Assembly (NCBI GenBank): GCA_022559845.1
Contig: CM040123.1
Span: 322,753,933 to 322,817,932 of the forward strand
Reading direction: 5' to 3'
DNA: 64,000 nucleotides
Source of the DNA: Amorphophallus konjac
Taxonomy: Eukaryota; Streptophyta; Magnoliopsida; Alismatales; Araceae
In this document: piece after piece, positions 12,815 through 24,340 of the stretch
Numbering within the stretch: position 1 is the stretch's first letter
Layout: every line of letters begins with the position of its first letter
Made by a program: the position numbers and the translations under genes
Notes under the pieces: model-generated
Seen by the model: the letters and a program-made list of their open reading frames with translations, nothing else
Databases searched by the model: none
What the model was told of the DNA's origin: nothing

Positions 12815-13230
12815 AGAAGACACGCCTTGATGAAGGGCGTGGTTTGTGGAATTGACGCCCATCAGTCTGGGCATGTTTTGATAATAGGCGACGTTTCTTG
12901 AGGCGTTATTTCCGTGTGCATGGGGAATGATAATCGTCGTCAGACGCATTTAATATGGGTTGATTGATGTGATGGAAGTAATAATTGCTATTTATGATTA
13001 ACGTCTGAGCTTGAGGCGTTATTTTTTTTAAAACGTGGCTTTTCTGAAGGCGTTACTTTTAGAATTTCAACGAATACTTTTTGGAATATGAATCGAATTA
13101 ACGCATTATCCTAGGACGTTTTTCAGTTAACGCCCATTGGTGAAGGCGTCAGTTATGAGCGATCAATCATTGGAAGCGACATTGGCTGAGGCGTCACTTT
13201 GTGAATTCACGACATTGACTGAGTCGTTAT
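12815..13230. repeat. Hairpin cluster 3 of Ogre-1
   Basis: About nine ACGCC-type inverted repeats, some decayed, between the 5' end of the antisense PMD gene and the 3' end of the second antisense pseudogene. Confidence 0.6.
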
Positions 13231-13299
13231 TTGCAACAGAATCGCATGTTATTGGAAGATTTGATCAGAATCACTGTGTTATTGGCTCAATCAGAAATT

Positions 13300-14705
13300 A
13301 TCATTGATTTATTGGAAGAAAAAGATTGCATTGCTTAATCGAGCCACTTTGGGCCTCAAGCTTCTTAAAGCAATTACATAAGACTTCCACTGATCTCTGT
13401 CTTCTTCTAAGCTTTCCACAGGTTGATGACCTTGTTGATTTTCCACAGAGCTTGACTAGTTGTGCATTCTTCACCATCTTCATTGCTGCCAAGGTCCCGT
13501 GTCTTGATTGGAGGAAGGTGAGATGGGTCCTCGAATACTCGCCGTGGAAGCCCGAGTTGAGGAGGCATCGGTATGAATTGTACAAGACGAATTCTGAAGC
13601 GCCTATGAGCCGAAGGTCCGTCCGGGAGAGAATCTCGCACGGAGCTCTTGAGTCTTGAGTATTCCCGGGGCGCAAGTGAAGAGATTCTTTGGCATTACTT
13701 TGAGGTGCTCTCTCCATTCCGCTCTCTTCTTAATTTGAGGAATTCGGTTCATCACTCTATTGCTTATCCCAAGTGAACCGGTCATATAAGAGAGTGGGCT
13801 TTTTGAGAAGATTCTTGAGGATTGTTGGGCCTCGTTACATGGATCGAACTTGAAGTGGAGATCTACCCAACTAGAGAGTGCTAGCATGCATCCGTAGATG
13901 GGCCTTCCATTGCCGCCGAGGTAAGCCCGCTATAGAGATAGGCTAGAATAGCCGGTCCAACTCTATCTCCTTCCCATAAGCTCACTATGGCGCTTAATTG
14001 GGCCTCTTCTAGAAAGTCCTCCGTGGATGGGAATAAGATTGCTCCTGCCAAGCACACCACGAAGGCCTTTGCTACCCGCTCTATCTCTTCATCTTCTTTA
14101 GCTTGATCTGCTCTCTTGTACACCCATGAGGCGAGCTTAGAAGATTGATTCCTTTAGTGACCTTGATCTGATTCACTAAGTTTGGGCTAGGTATCAAGCT
14201 TGTTAATAGCTCATGAGAGGAATTGGTTTTGGCATATTGGCCATCTTCTCCTCATCCCCTTGCTTCATTCTCTTTCAAGCCAAGAGCATCTCCAATTCTT
14301 CTAATAAGATGGTGGCTTCAAAGGTAGAGAAGAGAAAGTATGAGTAGAAGGATGCCATATCTCTACAAGAGCTCCTATAGCTGCCCAGTCAAGATGGATT
14401 TGATCATAATGTTTGGCATGGGTAACCAGCCAGAAGGTGCCATCTTGCTAAGTACACCCTCATATCTGAAGAAAATTTGGAGAGAATAAGAGGCAGCCAC
14501 TTATTTTTTGTAAATCTCCTAGCTCCTGGACATTTGGATAATCTGTGGAGAAGAAGAGAATGCATGAGCAACAGTGAAGATAAGAAAAGAGAAGAACAGA
14601 AGACTCAATCTTTACCTGGTTCATGGAGATTCTACTGCTGATGTGCCCATTAATCTCAGTTAATCTGGGAGTTGAGGACTTTGATCTCTTAAGTGCCCTT
14701 TCCAT
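13300..14705 (-). pseudogene. Second antisense pseudogene, DUF7745/PMD-like
   Basis: Possible start at 14705 (MERALKRSKSS), about 95 bases below a TATAAAG box. Fragments in several frames match the pattern of the DUF7745/PMD superfamily common in plant retroelements: an AIGALVEIWHPSTHTF segment near 14380, an AFVVCLAGAILFPSTEDF segment followed by LSAIVSLW and AILAYLYSGL in 14123-13881, and WREHLKVMPK near 13700. Exon 1 may end with CAG/GTAAAG at about 14616, but splicing to the next candidate acceptor gives a stop, so the intron structure is unresolved. Frameshifts and stops show decay. Family assignment is from remembered patterns and needs a profile search. Confidence 0.5.
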
Positions 14706-14800
14706 CTCCGGTTTGCGAAAAGAACACGAACAGGAGAAGAAGCAGCAGAAGAAACAGAGCTCCGAAGGATTGCTTTGATTATTTCGAGGAAGTGCCTTCC

Positions 14801-14807
14801 CTTTATA
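14801..14807 (-). promoter_or_regulatory. TATA box for the second antisense pseudogene
   Basis: Minus strand TATAAAG, 95-100 bases upstream of the ATG at 14705, with a pyrimidine-rich leader in between. Typical spacing for a plant Pol II promoter. Confidence 0.5.
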
Positions 14808-14894
14808 GAAGTCCGGGGAGTCTTAAGGCTGTTCGGAGTTAGAAAGTTTATGGCTATTAGGACTGGGTTTAGCTTGCGAATCGGAAACGGAAGT

Positions 14895-15110
14895 TTGTGC
14901 TTAATAACGCCTTCTGTTAGGGCGTCAATTGTTTAATTGACGACCTGACCGAGGTCGTGTTTTATTTAACGCCCTTGAGTGGGTCATTTTCTTCGTGAAC
15001 TCTTGGTGCATTTCACGCCCTTTGGAAGGGCGTGTTTCTCTTTTGACGCCCTCATCCACAGGCGCCTTTCATGTTTTGACGCCGTTCAGTCCAGGCGTGA
15101 ATTTGTGAGC
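14895..15110. repeat. Hairpin cluster 4 of Ogre-1
   Basis: About six inverted repeats. The best has perfect 9-base arms at 15014-15022 and 15026-15034 (CACGCCCTT/AAGGGCGTG). A neighbour has GACGACCT/AGGTCGT arms. Confidence 0.7.
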
Positions 15111-16269
15111 TTATGAATTTGCTTCCCTACGTGCTCTGATGAACTTAAGTGCTATTATTTCGTTGGAATTTTATTTTATTAAGCACTTATGATCATGTCA
15201 TACTTTGAATTGAGGATTATTCATATTGAAATTATGGGAGGGCTAATGAACTTTCAAAGTGCAGAAGATTGCAGGTTTCGAGATGCTCGGATCACTGTGG
15301 ACGTAACATCATGCTGTTCTTGTAAGCATTATTACTATATGGTATTCTACGCTATTATAACATATCAAGGACCTTGTGGTTCTGATGAACCTGGAATTTG
15401 AGTTCCCCTTCATCAAAAACAGTGATAGTTCCAGGAGAGTCTTGATCACACGGATAGGCCGTTGAGTCGTTAAAGGTCTGGGACGATGGTTCCACTTTCT
15501 GAGTTGATGCGCGGACAAACGGGCTTCGGCTTAGTGTCAGCTCAGAGATCTGGATTCTTGACCAAATCTAGATGGCTTAACAATATTATCCTTGATTATT
15601 TTCTATCTTTTAGTTTGTCTTATCTTTTTCTTTTAGCCCAGCATGCATCATGTAGACTTTGAGCTTCATGCTGAAAATCTTCATATTATGGCGATAATGA
15701 AGGTCACTCGCTCTTGATTGAGTTGACATGAGATATTCCATTCCAAATTGAGTACTTTATTCTCTTTGAAGCCGCTTAGGCTGATTACTTGAAAATGTCC
15801 CTTTGCTGGATCTCATCTCAATTCCCTTTATTTTTCCTGCAAATCCACCTTGGTTGTAGCACGTCCACGTTGGCTGGTAACCGCTCTCCAATGGTGTCTC
15901 CTTATCGTGCCATGCGCACATTTTTACTTGTTTAGTTTAATCTCCTTTATCCAGCAAATCGATACTTCCTTGGAATCACTCGGAGTTGTTTCGCTCAGAA
16001 TCTTGGAAAGATTTCCAATGCTTAGTGTCTGAGGCGTGTCACATCACACCTTGGCATCTACTTATCAGTTCGTTCCACTTCATTCAGTTGTTGTACTTTC
16101 ACTCATTTCGTCTCACTCCCTTGCAAAGCAGACGCCAAGGCGGGGCAGCTGTAGACACGCCAAAATTGACGCTATGCTGATCAAATCTCATGTCACTATG
16201 TTGACGCCCCAAAGTGAACTTCAATATTTCTATAATATAAAGTTTTTCTATTTTTGATTTATTCTTGCA
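15111..16269. other. Noncoding Ogre-1 sequence, probably LTR U3
   Basis: I see no gene, tRNA or tandem repeat here. The position between the second antisense pseudogene and the TATA box at 16757 suggests it belongs to the U3 part of the 3' LTR, but no second copy is in the window to prove it. Confidence 0.4.
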
Positions 16270-16620
16270 TTTTTTTGTGATTCGCGACCTGATGAAGGGC
16301 GTGTTTTAAATAGTGACCTAATCTAGGGCGTGTTCTTAAGAAAGAACGACCAAATATGAGGGCGTCAATTCCTGGTATTATCCGGTTTCAAAATAAATTC
16401 CAATTATTGATTAACGTCCTTTCTCAGGGCGTGTTTTCAAGTAACGCCTTCATCTCAGGCGGTTTCTCATAATTTTCAAATAAAGTAAGTTTTATTGCCA
16501 AAATTAAATCCAAGAAGTGACGCCCTTGATCCTGGTCGTGTTTTGAGTAACGTCTTGATGTAGGTCGTCAATTTATAATTTGACGCCCTTCTGAAGGTCG
16601 TGTTTTATCCTTTGGTGTCG
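16270..16620. repeat. Hairpin cluster 5 of Ogre-1
   Basis: About eight ACGCC/GGGCGT- and GACCT/AGGTCG-type inverted repeats just upstream of the TATA box at 16757. Confidence 0.6.
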
Positions 16621-16756
16621 TGTTTGAGTATGCCTTTTCTGAATAGTTCCCTGCCTCCAATGGTCTCCTTGCTCGAATTGGAACTAGAGTCCTGCCTTCA
16701 TTGATCATTGCCCGTCCTTATCTTCCTAAATTTGAGTTTATCTTCGGTTTAAATCC

Positions 16757-16766
16757 TATATAAAAG
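16757..16766 (+). promoter_or_regulatory. TATA box of the Ogre-1 LTR
   Basis: TATATAAAAG followed after about 45 bases by a GAGA-rich stretch. It lies some 670 bases before the presumed LTR end at 17430, as expected for a U3/R promoter. Confidence 0.55.
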
Positions 16767-17430
16767 AGCTCTGGTCGATCTTGACAGAGGTAAGACACAA
16801 CACACATAGAGAGAGAGAGACAGAACACAGGGAGCACACAGCAGGGAGGAGTTTTCTTCATCCGTGTGATTTCTTCATAGTCGTCCTCTACTTCCTGCTG
16901 CTCTGTTGGTTCCCCCTCTACTGTTTACAGGAACAGCGGGGTTTCTCTCCTTTGTTTGTGTTTGCCTTCATCGCATCATCACGTCCATTGTTGTTTTTCT
17001 TCTTTTGCATTAGTTTCATCATATCTTCTCCTTCCCTAACTCTTTAGGGGTTTTAAAACAAAAAAAAGGTGCGCATGTTTTATTCTCTATTCATCATCAT
17101 ATCATTTATTCGGGATTGATACTACATTCACTTGGCTGATCCACTTCTCTTTGTTTGTTTGTTTTATTTTTTTTTGCAAGGGTAATCAATAAAGGAAAAC
17201 CCCCTTCATCGGCCGGCCGAGTGAAGGAGGAGGAGGAATTCACAATCCATCCCGCGTTTTCTTTTCCACCAGGTATTCGCGATCTTCTTTGTTTCTTCTT
17301 GAGGTAACCCCTCTGGCGATCACCCACCTTAGTAGCACCACGTGCTTCTTTTCTTTATTATTATATCATCTCTCCTCCTTATGCTTTCTCGTATTTAAAC
17401 TCTTCATGTGTGGATTTATCACGATCCACA

Positions 17431-19833
17431 CCCGGGGCACAAGTACTTTTCAAGCGCTCCTCCCAGGACCAGACCGGGCCCTTATGATGCGTTGGCATTG
17501 ATTTAGTGGATCCAAGATACCAAGTTATGTCTAGACATTAATCAAGTTACATGGCCAATAATGTCAAGATATAACTTACCTCAGAGAATTCCAAGGGTAA
17601 GTCGAAGAGATACTTTGACCAGAAAGTTCAAGTTATCAAGAACCAATCAGGTCCTTGGATTCAAACACAATAACCATGGAAATCATTTTCCAGAAGATAC
17701 ACTATCCATATCGGGCCGTTCAAAGAAATGGACGGTCAATAATGGGTCGCTCATGGCTAGAAGAGTTGGAAGCCCAAAAACAAAATAAACGGGCCTTATA
17801 GGGCCGCTCAATGAATGAACGGTCCAGTAAGATCCGCTCTAGTATATGGACGGTTCTAATCAGGCCGCTCAACTAGGCCTAACTAGAAGACTAGAAATCC
17901 ACCCAAAAATGGGGTCCGGGCTGCCATAAGTGGGGCAGAACTGAACCAGGGTCCAGCCCACTCTCCACTAGCTAGCCTAGGGTTTATTGGGTCGATCCAA
18001 GTATGATTTGGTCGAAGATAGAACAAGGCTAATCGGCCAATGTAAGTGGTTCTTGGCCAGAATTGCACGGTTCGTAATGGGCCGCCTATTGAGTCAAACG
18101 GTTCGATTCCAACCGTTCAAAACTCAGTCAGTCCACATTGAGCCGTGACTCACTGCACAGTAATTCAAGCGGTTCGATCACGTAAACAGGTTCAGGTCTT
18201 GGTGGTACAACCTGCCCGGCGTCCTAGTGGGAATCCCAGACTCGCGGGGGCTTATGGAGGTCCCGTAATGAAGGTCCTAGTCCGACGGAAGGAATATCCG
18301 GCGGAGAGTCCCAACCATTACAAGGAAATGAGGCTATCAAATCAGCGAAAACCAGTATAGCGGTCAGTCAGTCCTACCGGAGTAGAATGACTGTCAAACA
18401 ATCCTAATAGCATAGTTTTATGAAATCATGTTTGAATTTAACATATTGAAATAAGTCAAGGTCATGATGAAAGAATAGTCAAAAATTATGAAAAATCTGA
18501 TCTCACATATGTTTCCTTTTTCTTATGGGTTGCTAACCTATCATTAAGCATAAATCTACTAAGTTAAATCATGCTAAAAGAAAATAAGATGTTCGGTGCA
18601 GTTGGGCGGTCTTGGCAGAGCCGCTCACTGGCCTCGGCGGTCGCACGACAGGCCGTTTACACCCTCTCAGGTCCGAAGGCTTGCTGGTGCTGAGCGGTCT
18701 GTAATGTGCTACTGGGAACAGTGCACGGTCTGGGACTGGCCGCTTAAAGAAAAGGGTGGTTAGGGATCTGCCGTGCATACTACAAAACCGATCGAAAGTA
18801 AAAGATATGTACGGTCAAGAACCGGCCGCCTACAGTGTATGGGCGGTCTATCGAGAGGCCGCGCAAGTCGGATCAGTTCGCCCCCCGCCCTCGCCTTGCC
18901 CATCTCTGGCGGGGTTGGCTAGGGTTAGCAATGATAACTAAATGCGCACAATATAAAGCATGAAAATTAGGGCTTTTATAGTAAATAGAACGAGCATGAA
19001 AAGTTATACAAGATAGCATGATCAATTAAATGTTTAGTGCCTAAAATCCCTACCTAAATCGAGATGGAACATGGTTAACCCTAGTTCTAGCATGCCTCCA
19101 CTAAAACTCAAAATCCTTGCAAGATACTAGATAACATTTAGGGCTATCTAAATCAATGAAAAGAGGACATGATGACGCTTTTAACCATATTTGATAGTTA
19201 GGGTTTGGCTTGTTATCACCTACCTTAATCGAAGGATGAACGAAGAAGAGGGAAGCCAATCGCGCTAGGTACACATCGTCGATGATCGTCAAAATCCTCC
19301 ATTGATCGAGCTCCTCTCCAGCCGCCACAGCTTCTAAACGATTCTAGGGTGGCTTAGGATCATTTTTATAGGTTTAATTGGGCCTGGGGAGTCCTAATCG
19401 CGATGATAGAGTCCTTGCACCGCGGACGTGCGAGATTCGCACGAGACCAAGTCAATCCGCCATTCCACCACCAAATACTCCTCCTTGGGTTAGGGTTTCG
19501 GAGATTAACCAGAGGGGAAACGAAGAGTCGATCCTAGCCGTTCTTTTGAATCTGGTTTAAGCTTAAATGATCAGGTATTGGGCTCGAATTTCACGTTTTA
19601 AGGTCCAATTAGACTAAGTGTGATTTTGGGCCTTAATCTGTTAATTCGGCTTGTTTACGAATTTTATTTGGGATGGTCGTAGAAGACAATTTTACTTAAC
19701 GTTTTATCTTCTACAAGATTCTAATTTTTCTAGATTTTTATAACATAGTTAAAATTTTACGCATCCTATTTCTTAAGGAATTTCTTATTAATTTCTCGAA
19801 AAATTTTATTCTTTAGTAAATCGGGGTGCTACA
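17431..19833 (-). repeat. Tekay-type 3' LTR, truncated at its downstream end
   Basis: Direct repeat of 37474-37848 plus 62072-64000 in the same orientation. On the minus strand the LTR begins TGTAGCACCCC right after a purine tract. The distal part (equivalent to 36835-37473) is absent, because Ogre-1 adjoins at 17430. The two copies differ at roughly 5% by eye. The LTR has a TATA box on the minus strand at 19361-19370 and many CCG/CGG dyads. Confidence 0.88.
19361..19370 (-). promoter_or_regulatory. TATA box of the Tekay 3' LTR
   Basis: Minus strand TATAAAAATG, conserved at 63628-63637 in the other LTR. Confidence 0.6.
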
Positions 19834-19846
19834 CCCTCCCCCACTT
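19834..19846 (-). promoter_or_regulatory. Polypurine tract of the Tekay element
   Basis: Minus strand AAGTGGGGGAGGG immediately before the LTR start TGTAGCACC. Primer for plus-strand DNA synthesis. Confidence 0.85.
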
Positions 19847-19912
19847 AAAAAGAATTTGGTCCTCTAAATTCACTGCACTTACGAAAGACGAGGAACGAGA
19901 TAACTCACCTAG

Positions 19913-20020
19913 AATAAGTCAGGATACTACTTCCTCATGGTATCTGACTCCCATGTAGCCTCTTTAGTTCTACGCCAACTCCACTGCACTTTAACCATGG
20001 GTATGGAACGATTTCTGAGT
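19913..20020 (-). pseudogene. Tekay chromodomain remnant
   Basis: After a TAA at about 20017 (from CAA), the same frame reads IPMVKVQWS, then EATWESD, then a TAG before YPDLF. This is the short chromodomain at the C-terminus of Tekay integrases, thought to target insertion to marked chromatin. Two stops disable it. Confidence 0.75.
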
Positions 20021-21171
20021 TATTGCTGCTTACGTTCCAGAATCTTGATAGGTCTTTCTTCATAAGTCAAATCTTTCTTCAGTTCCAAATCTGCATGTTG
20101 AATGACATGAGTGGGGTCATACACATATTTTTGCAGCATAGACACATGGAAGACATTGTGTACTCCCGATAACTGAGGCGGTAGTGCTAAACGGTAAACA
20201 ACCTCCCCCACTCTTTCTAGAATTTCGAATGGACCAACATATCTTGGACTCAACTTTCCTTGAATGCCAAACCTTCGAATCCCTCTTGTGGGAGAAACCT
20301 TCAAAAACACATGCTCACCGATCTGAAATTCTAAGACTCTTCTTCTGTTGTCGGCATAGCTCTTCTGTCTTGATTGTGCTACTTGCAACCGATCTCTGAT
20401 AATACGAATATTCTTGGATGATTCAGTAACGAGATCTAGTCCCAACCATTGCTTCTCTCCTACCTCATCCCAACATAATGGAGATCGACAACTTCTTCCA
20501 TACAAGGCTTCAAAGAGAGCCATCTGAATGCTGGACTGATAACTGTTATTGTAGGCGAATTCAATCAAAGCCAAGTGATCACTCCAACCACCTCCAAAAT
20601 CAATCATGCAGGCTCTAAGCATATCTTCCACTATCTGGTTGGTTCTTTCAGTCCGTCCGTCTGTTTGTGGATAAAAGGCAGTACTGAAATTCAGACGGGT
20701 TCTCAAAGATTCTTGCAATCCTTTCCAAAAATGTGAGGTGAATCTAGGGTCTCTATTAGACACAATGCTGACTGGAATACCATGGAGTCTTACAACTTCC
20801 TTCATATATAGAGCAACTAAAACATCAACTATCCACTTAGACTTAATGGACAAGAAATGAGCAGACTTCGTCAATCTATCAACGATAACCCATATTGCAT
20901 CAAATCCGCTACGAGTCCTAGGTAGATCCATAATAAAGTCCATACCAATACTCTCCCACTTCCATTGGGGTATATCAAGTGGTTTTAATTTCCCTGCATG
21001 TCTGAATTGCTCAGCCTTAACTTACTGGCACACCAAGCATCTACTCACAAATTCTACAATTTCCTTCTTCATATTCGGCCACCAAAAGGATCTTTTCAAG
21101 TCCTTAAACATCTTGGTACCTCCAGGATGAATAGTGTATCTGGATCTATTAACCTCTTCGAGAATCTTGTT
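20021..21171 (-). pseudogene. Tekay integrase
   Basis: A TAG at about 21170 and another at about 21028 break the HHCC zinc-binding part (IHPGGTKM, FVSRCLVCQ). The open frame 20943-20020 has the core: MDFIMDLPRT (first Asp), SNRDPRFTSHFWKGL (second Asp), TDGRTERTNQIVEDM (Glu). The C-terminal GPY/F-type region has GPFEILERVGEVVYRLALP. Apart from the upstream stops, the DDE residues are intact. Confidence 0.9.
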
Positions 21172-22896
21172 CTATATTTTAGCTACATCAGGCACACAGG
21201 TCCTTCCTCGAAACAACAATCTGCCATCGTCAGCTACCATGAAATCAGGTCTGTTACTTAAACTCTCCTTGATCTCTACCAACTCTGGGTCATTGTCTTG
21301 CAAGGACTTGATTTCCATTAACAATTTTGGTCTGAGTTGAAGTTGAGCAATCGTAACCCGATCCTTGTCAACATTGAGATCCAAACTAGCTAACTGCTCT
21401 AACAGTCTCCATTCTTGCAACATGAGATGCGATAACTTAGCTATTGGCTTGCGACTCAAGGCATCTGCTACTACATTCCCTTTTCCAAGATGATACTCTA
21501 TGGAGAAGTCAAAGTCTTTTAAATACTCAAGCCATCTTCTCTGCCTCATATTGAGTTCCTTCTGAGAAAATAAATACTTCAGACTCTTATGATCTGAGAA
21601 CACCGTAAATGTCTCTCCATACAAGTAGTGCCTCCATATCTTCAAGGCAAACACCACAGCTGCAAGTTCCAAATCATGAACGGGATAGTTCTCTTCATGC
21701 TTCCTCAACTGTATAGATGAATAGGCTATCACTTTCTCATGCTGCATGAGCACACAACCTAGACCAATGCCTAAAGCATCAGTATACACCACAAAACCTC
21801 CTTCCCCAGATGGCAAAGTCAAAATAGGGGCAGTAGTTAAACACTCCTTCAAAGTCTGAAAGCTTCTCTTGCAATCCTCTGACCAATCAAATTTATTCTC
21901 CTTGCCGGTTAATCTTGTCAAGGGCACCGCAATCTTGGAGAAATCCTTAATAAACCTTTGGTAATAACCTACTAGGCCTAGGAAACTTCTGACTTCAGTT
22001 ACATTAGTAGGCCTATCCCAATTTTTCACTGCCTCTACCTTCGAGGGGTCAACAGAAATACCTTCCTTTGTAATAATATGTCCTAGAAAGGACACCTCTT
22101 GTAGCTAGAATTCACACTTACTAAACTTGGCGTATAGCTGATGGTCTTTCAATATTTGCAACGCCATCCTCAGATGCTTAGCATGCTCCTCCTCATTCTT
22201 AGAATAAATTAAGATGTCATCAATAAACACAACGACCCATTGATCAAGATAGAGCCGAAACACGTTGTTCATCAACTGCATGAAAGCTGCAGGTGCATTC
22301 GTTAGTCCAAAAGGCATAACTACAAATTCAAAATGCACATACCTGCTACAAAATGCCGTCTTATTGATATCATCATCCTTGATCCGCAACTGATGGTATC
22401 CAGATCGAAGATCAATCTTAGAAAAATACCGAGCTCCTGCTATTTGATCAAATAATTCGTCAATCATCGGCAATGGGTATTTATTCTTGATAGTTAACTG
22501 GTTCAATTGCTGATAATCGATGCACAACCTCATCGAACCATCCTTCTTCCGAACGAATAATACTGGAGCTCCCCACGGGGATGTACTTGGACGAATAAAC
22601 CCCTTCTCCAGTAATTCCAATAACTGTTGCTTCAATTCCCTCAGCTCCGCAGGGGACATACGATAAGGAGCTTTAGAAACAGGGGTCATGGCAGGAACTA
22701 AATCAATAGAAAAGATAACTTCTCTCTCAGGCGGAAGTCTTGGCAAATCCTCAAGAAAGACATCTGGAAAGTCTCGGACAACATGAATGTCCTTAATCTC
22801 AATCTTCTTCTCAGGGGTCACATAAACAAAGGCTAGAAAAGCTTGACATCCCTTCCTCATCAACTTATCAGCTCGAAGGGCCGAAATAAGTGGCAC
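21172..22896 (-). pseudogene. Tekay reverse transcriptase and RNase H
   Basis: RT at 22896-22105 has [50 protein letters not shown] and the catalytic FIDD at about 22217-22228. A TAG at about 22102 replaces the expected Trp before [11 protein letters not shown]. The connection and RNase H then run to 21172, with [55 protein letters not shown] and VADALSRKP. Catalytic Asp/Glu positions are kept. Confidence 0.9.
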
Positions 22897-23384
22897 GGAC
22901 TTATGGTGCCTACCCCTATAAAAGAAAGTCCAGGGTGTCTAGAAAAAGACACAGAACTCGAACTGCAATGAACATTGGCCTCATATTTAGCCAACCAATC
23001 CACTCCTAGAATTACATCATAATCTTTCATATCCATGCAAACTAAGTCGACTGGCAAGTTCTGTTCATTAATCATAACCTTACTAGAAGGATAGAAATAC
23101 TTAATTGCCAAACTGGAACCAATAGGGGTTGATATTTCTAACGGGGAATTCATCAAGATCGGCTTCACAACAAAAGACTTAGTAATTTTTTGAGAAACAA
23201 AAAAATGAGTGGCACCGGTATCAAAGAGAACGAATGCTGGCTTATCATGTATAATAAGAGTACCTTCAATGAGTCCACCCTCCTCGGTGGTTCCTGCATC
23301 ATCTTCCTGTAGGGCTTGGAGCTTGCCCTGTTGCTTCTTGTTTCCTTGGGGCTTAGTCGGGGTAGCTTGATCTGACAAAAGGGG
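22860..23384 (-). pseudogene. Tekay aspartic protease
   Basis: Follows the knuckle in the same frame. The catalytic DTGATHFFVS motif is at about 23220, and the flap region ends in YDVILGVDWLAKYEA. It would cleave the polyprotein. The frame runs out at 22860, and the following RT is in another frame starting at 22896, so there is a frameshift here. Confidence 0.85.
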
Positions 23385-24281
23385 ACACTCAGGGATACGA
23401 TGGTCCCTACTACCACAACGCAAACAGGCGCCCAACTTGTGCTAGCACTCCTCCATCCTGTGACCTGGACGGTCACAATACTTGCACATCCCCTTAAACG
23501 GCACAATCGGGCCATGCTTCTTGTCTTCATTCTTCGGCATTTTGTTCTTCCACAATCCAGACCCGCCATTGGGCCTCTTCTTGCCATTGCCGGGTTTGGT
23601 TCTCCCGGAACTAGTAGGTTGTTCCTTCTTAACAGTCTTCCCACGGATTCTCTTCGTCATCTCCAAGGTGTCTTCCAAGACTTGAGCTTTCCTTACCATC
23701 TCCGCATACGTTTGAATTTCCAAAGGTGCCAATTGATTAATATAATGTAACTTCAGCCCGTTAAGAAAGCGCTTGGCCTTCATCTTTTCCGTAGATATCA
23801 AGTGAGTGGCATAACAAGATAATTGAGAGAATAGAGCTTCATTTTCAGTCACAGATAGATTCCGCTGCTTCAAAGCAGCAACCTCGGCCGCTTTCCTTTC
23901 TTGTACTCTATCAGAAAAATATTTACTGTTAAAGAGCTCCTCAAACTCCTTCCATGAAACTTGTCTATCGCCGAGGGTAGCCTTCACTGCATCCCACCAT
24001 GTTCTTGCATCACGTTCCAGCTGGAAGGTCGTTAAAAGAAGACGCTCCTGGTCACTGCACTACATCACTTCGAAGATCCTCTCCATCTCCTTTAGCCAGT
24101 GCTCGGCTTCATCGGGATCGATCGAGCATCCAAAAAGTTGGGGATTCATCCCACGAAAGTTTCGGTGAAGATCGCCAGTTCCGTGGTTCGCTCCTCCTCC
24201 TTGGGCCACTTGCTGCAAGGCCCGAGTAAGTCTTTGAACCGTTCGTTGCATGTCTCGCCATTGCGCACGTTCGGCTGCCAT
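23385..24281 (-). pseudogene. Tekay Gag with CCHC zinc knuckle
   Basis: The N-terminal part (RNFRGMNPQLFGCSIDPDEA, EHWLKEMERIFEVM) is the usual start of plant Ty3/gypsy Gag. The core at 23987-23442 contains WKEFEELFNSKYF and a Lys-rich tail. The knuckle CLRCGSRDHRIPEC is at about 23385-23426, preceded by a second C-rich motif (CKYCDRPGHRMEEC). Stops at about 24060 (CAG to TAG) and 23440 (TGG to TAG) cut it. Gag would form particles and bind RNA through the knuckles. Confidence 0.85.
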
Positions 24282-24340
24282 TAAAACGTCCTACGACAAC
24301 ACTTAGAACCCTAGAACTTAGAAAACCCAGGAATAAGAAA

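Larger units (their letters stand above)
1..17430 (+). mobile_element. Ogre-1: Tat/Ogre-like Ty3/gypsy element, 5' end outside window
   Basis: In order on the plus strand: degenerate gag, aspartic protease with a G-patch, RT, RNase H, integrase (to about 7398), then a long noncoding and antisense-gene region (7399-14810), then LTR-like sequence with a TATA box. The order PR-RT-RH-IN and the RT and RH motifs match the Tat/Ogre branch. The right border is placed at 17430 because sequence from 17431 onward is Tekay LTR (compare 37474 onward), and the last bases before it end in CA. The left LTR and the start of the 3' LTR are not visible, so neither LTR length nor target duplication can be given. 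Many stops and frameshifts make this copy non-coding for its own replication. Confidence 0.8.
19913..24281 (-). pseudogene. Tekay/Del-type gag-pol polyprotein (broken)
   Basis: Whole coding region of the minus-strand chromovirus-type element, start ATG at 24281, about 60 bases below a primer site. Order: Gag, CCHC knuckle, protease, RT, RNase H, integrase, chromodomain remnant. The domain order and the C-terminal chromodomain place it in the Tekay/Del lineage. It is broken by in-frame stops at about 24060, 23440, 22102, 21170, 21028, 20017 and 19927, and a frameshift near 22890. Most of the stops look like C-to-T or G-to-A changes of Trp, Gln or similar codons. Confidence 0.9.

Noticed and set aside
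19101..19328. Small 75-residue minus-strand frame conserved in both Tekay LTRs (63368-63595)
   Set aside because: It sits just below the TATA box, but conservation is expected because the LTRs are copies. No known domain, so I do not call it a gene.
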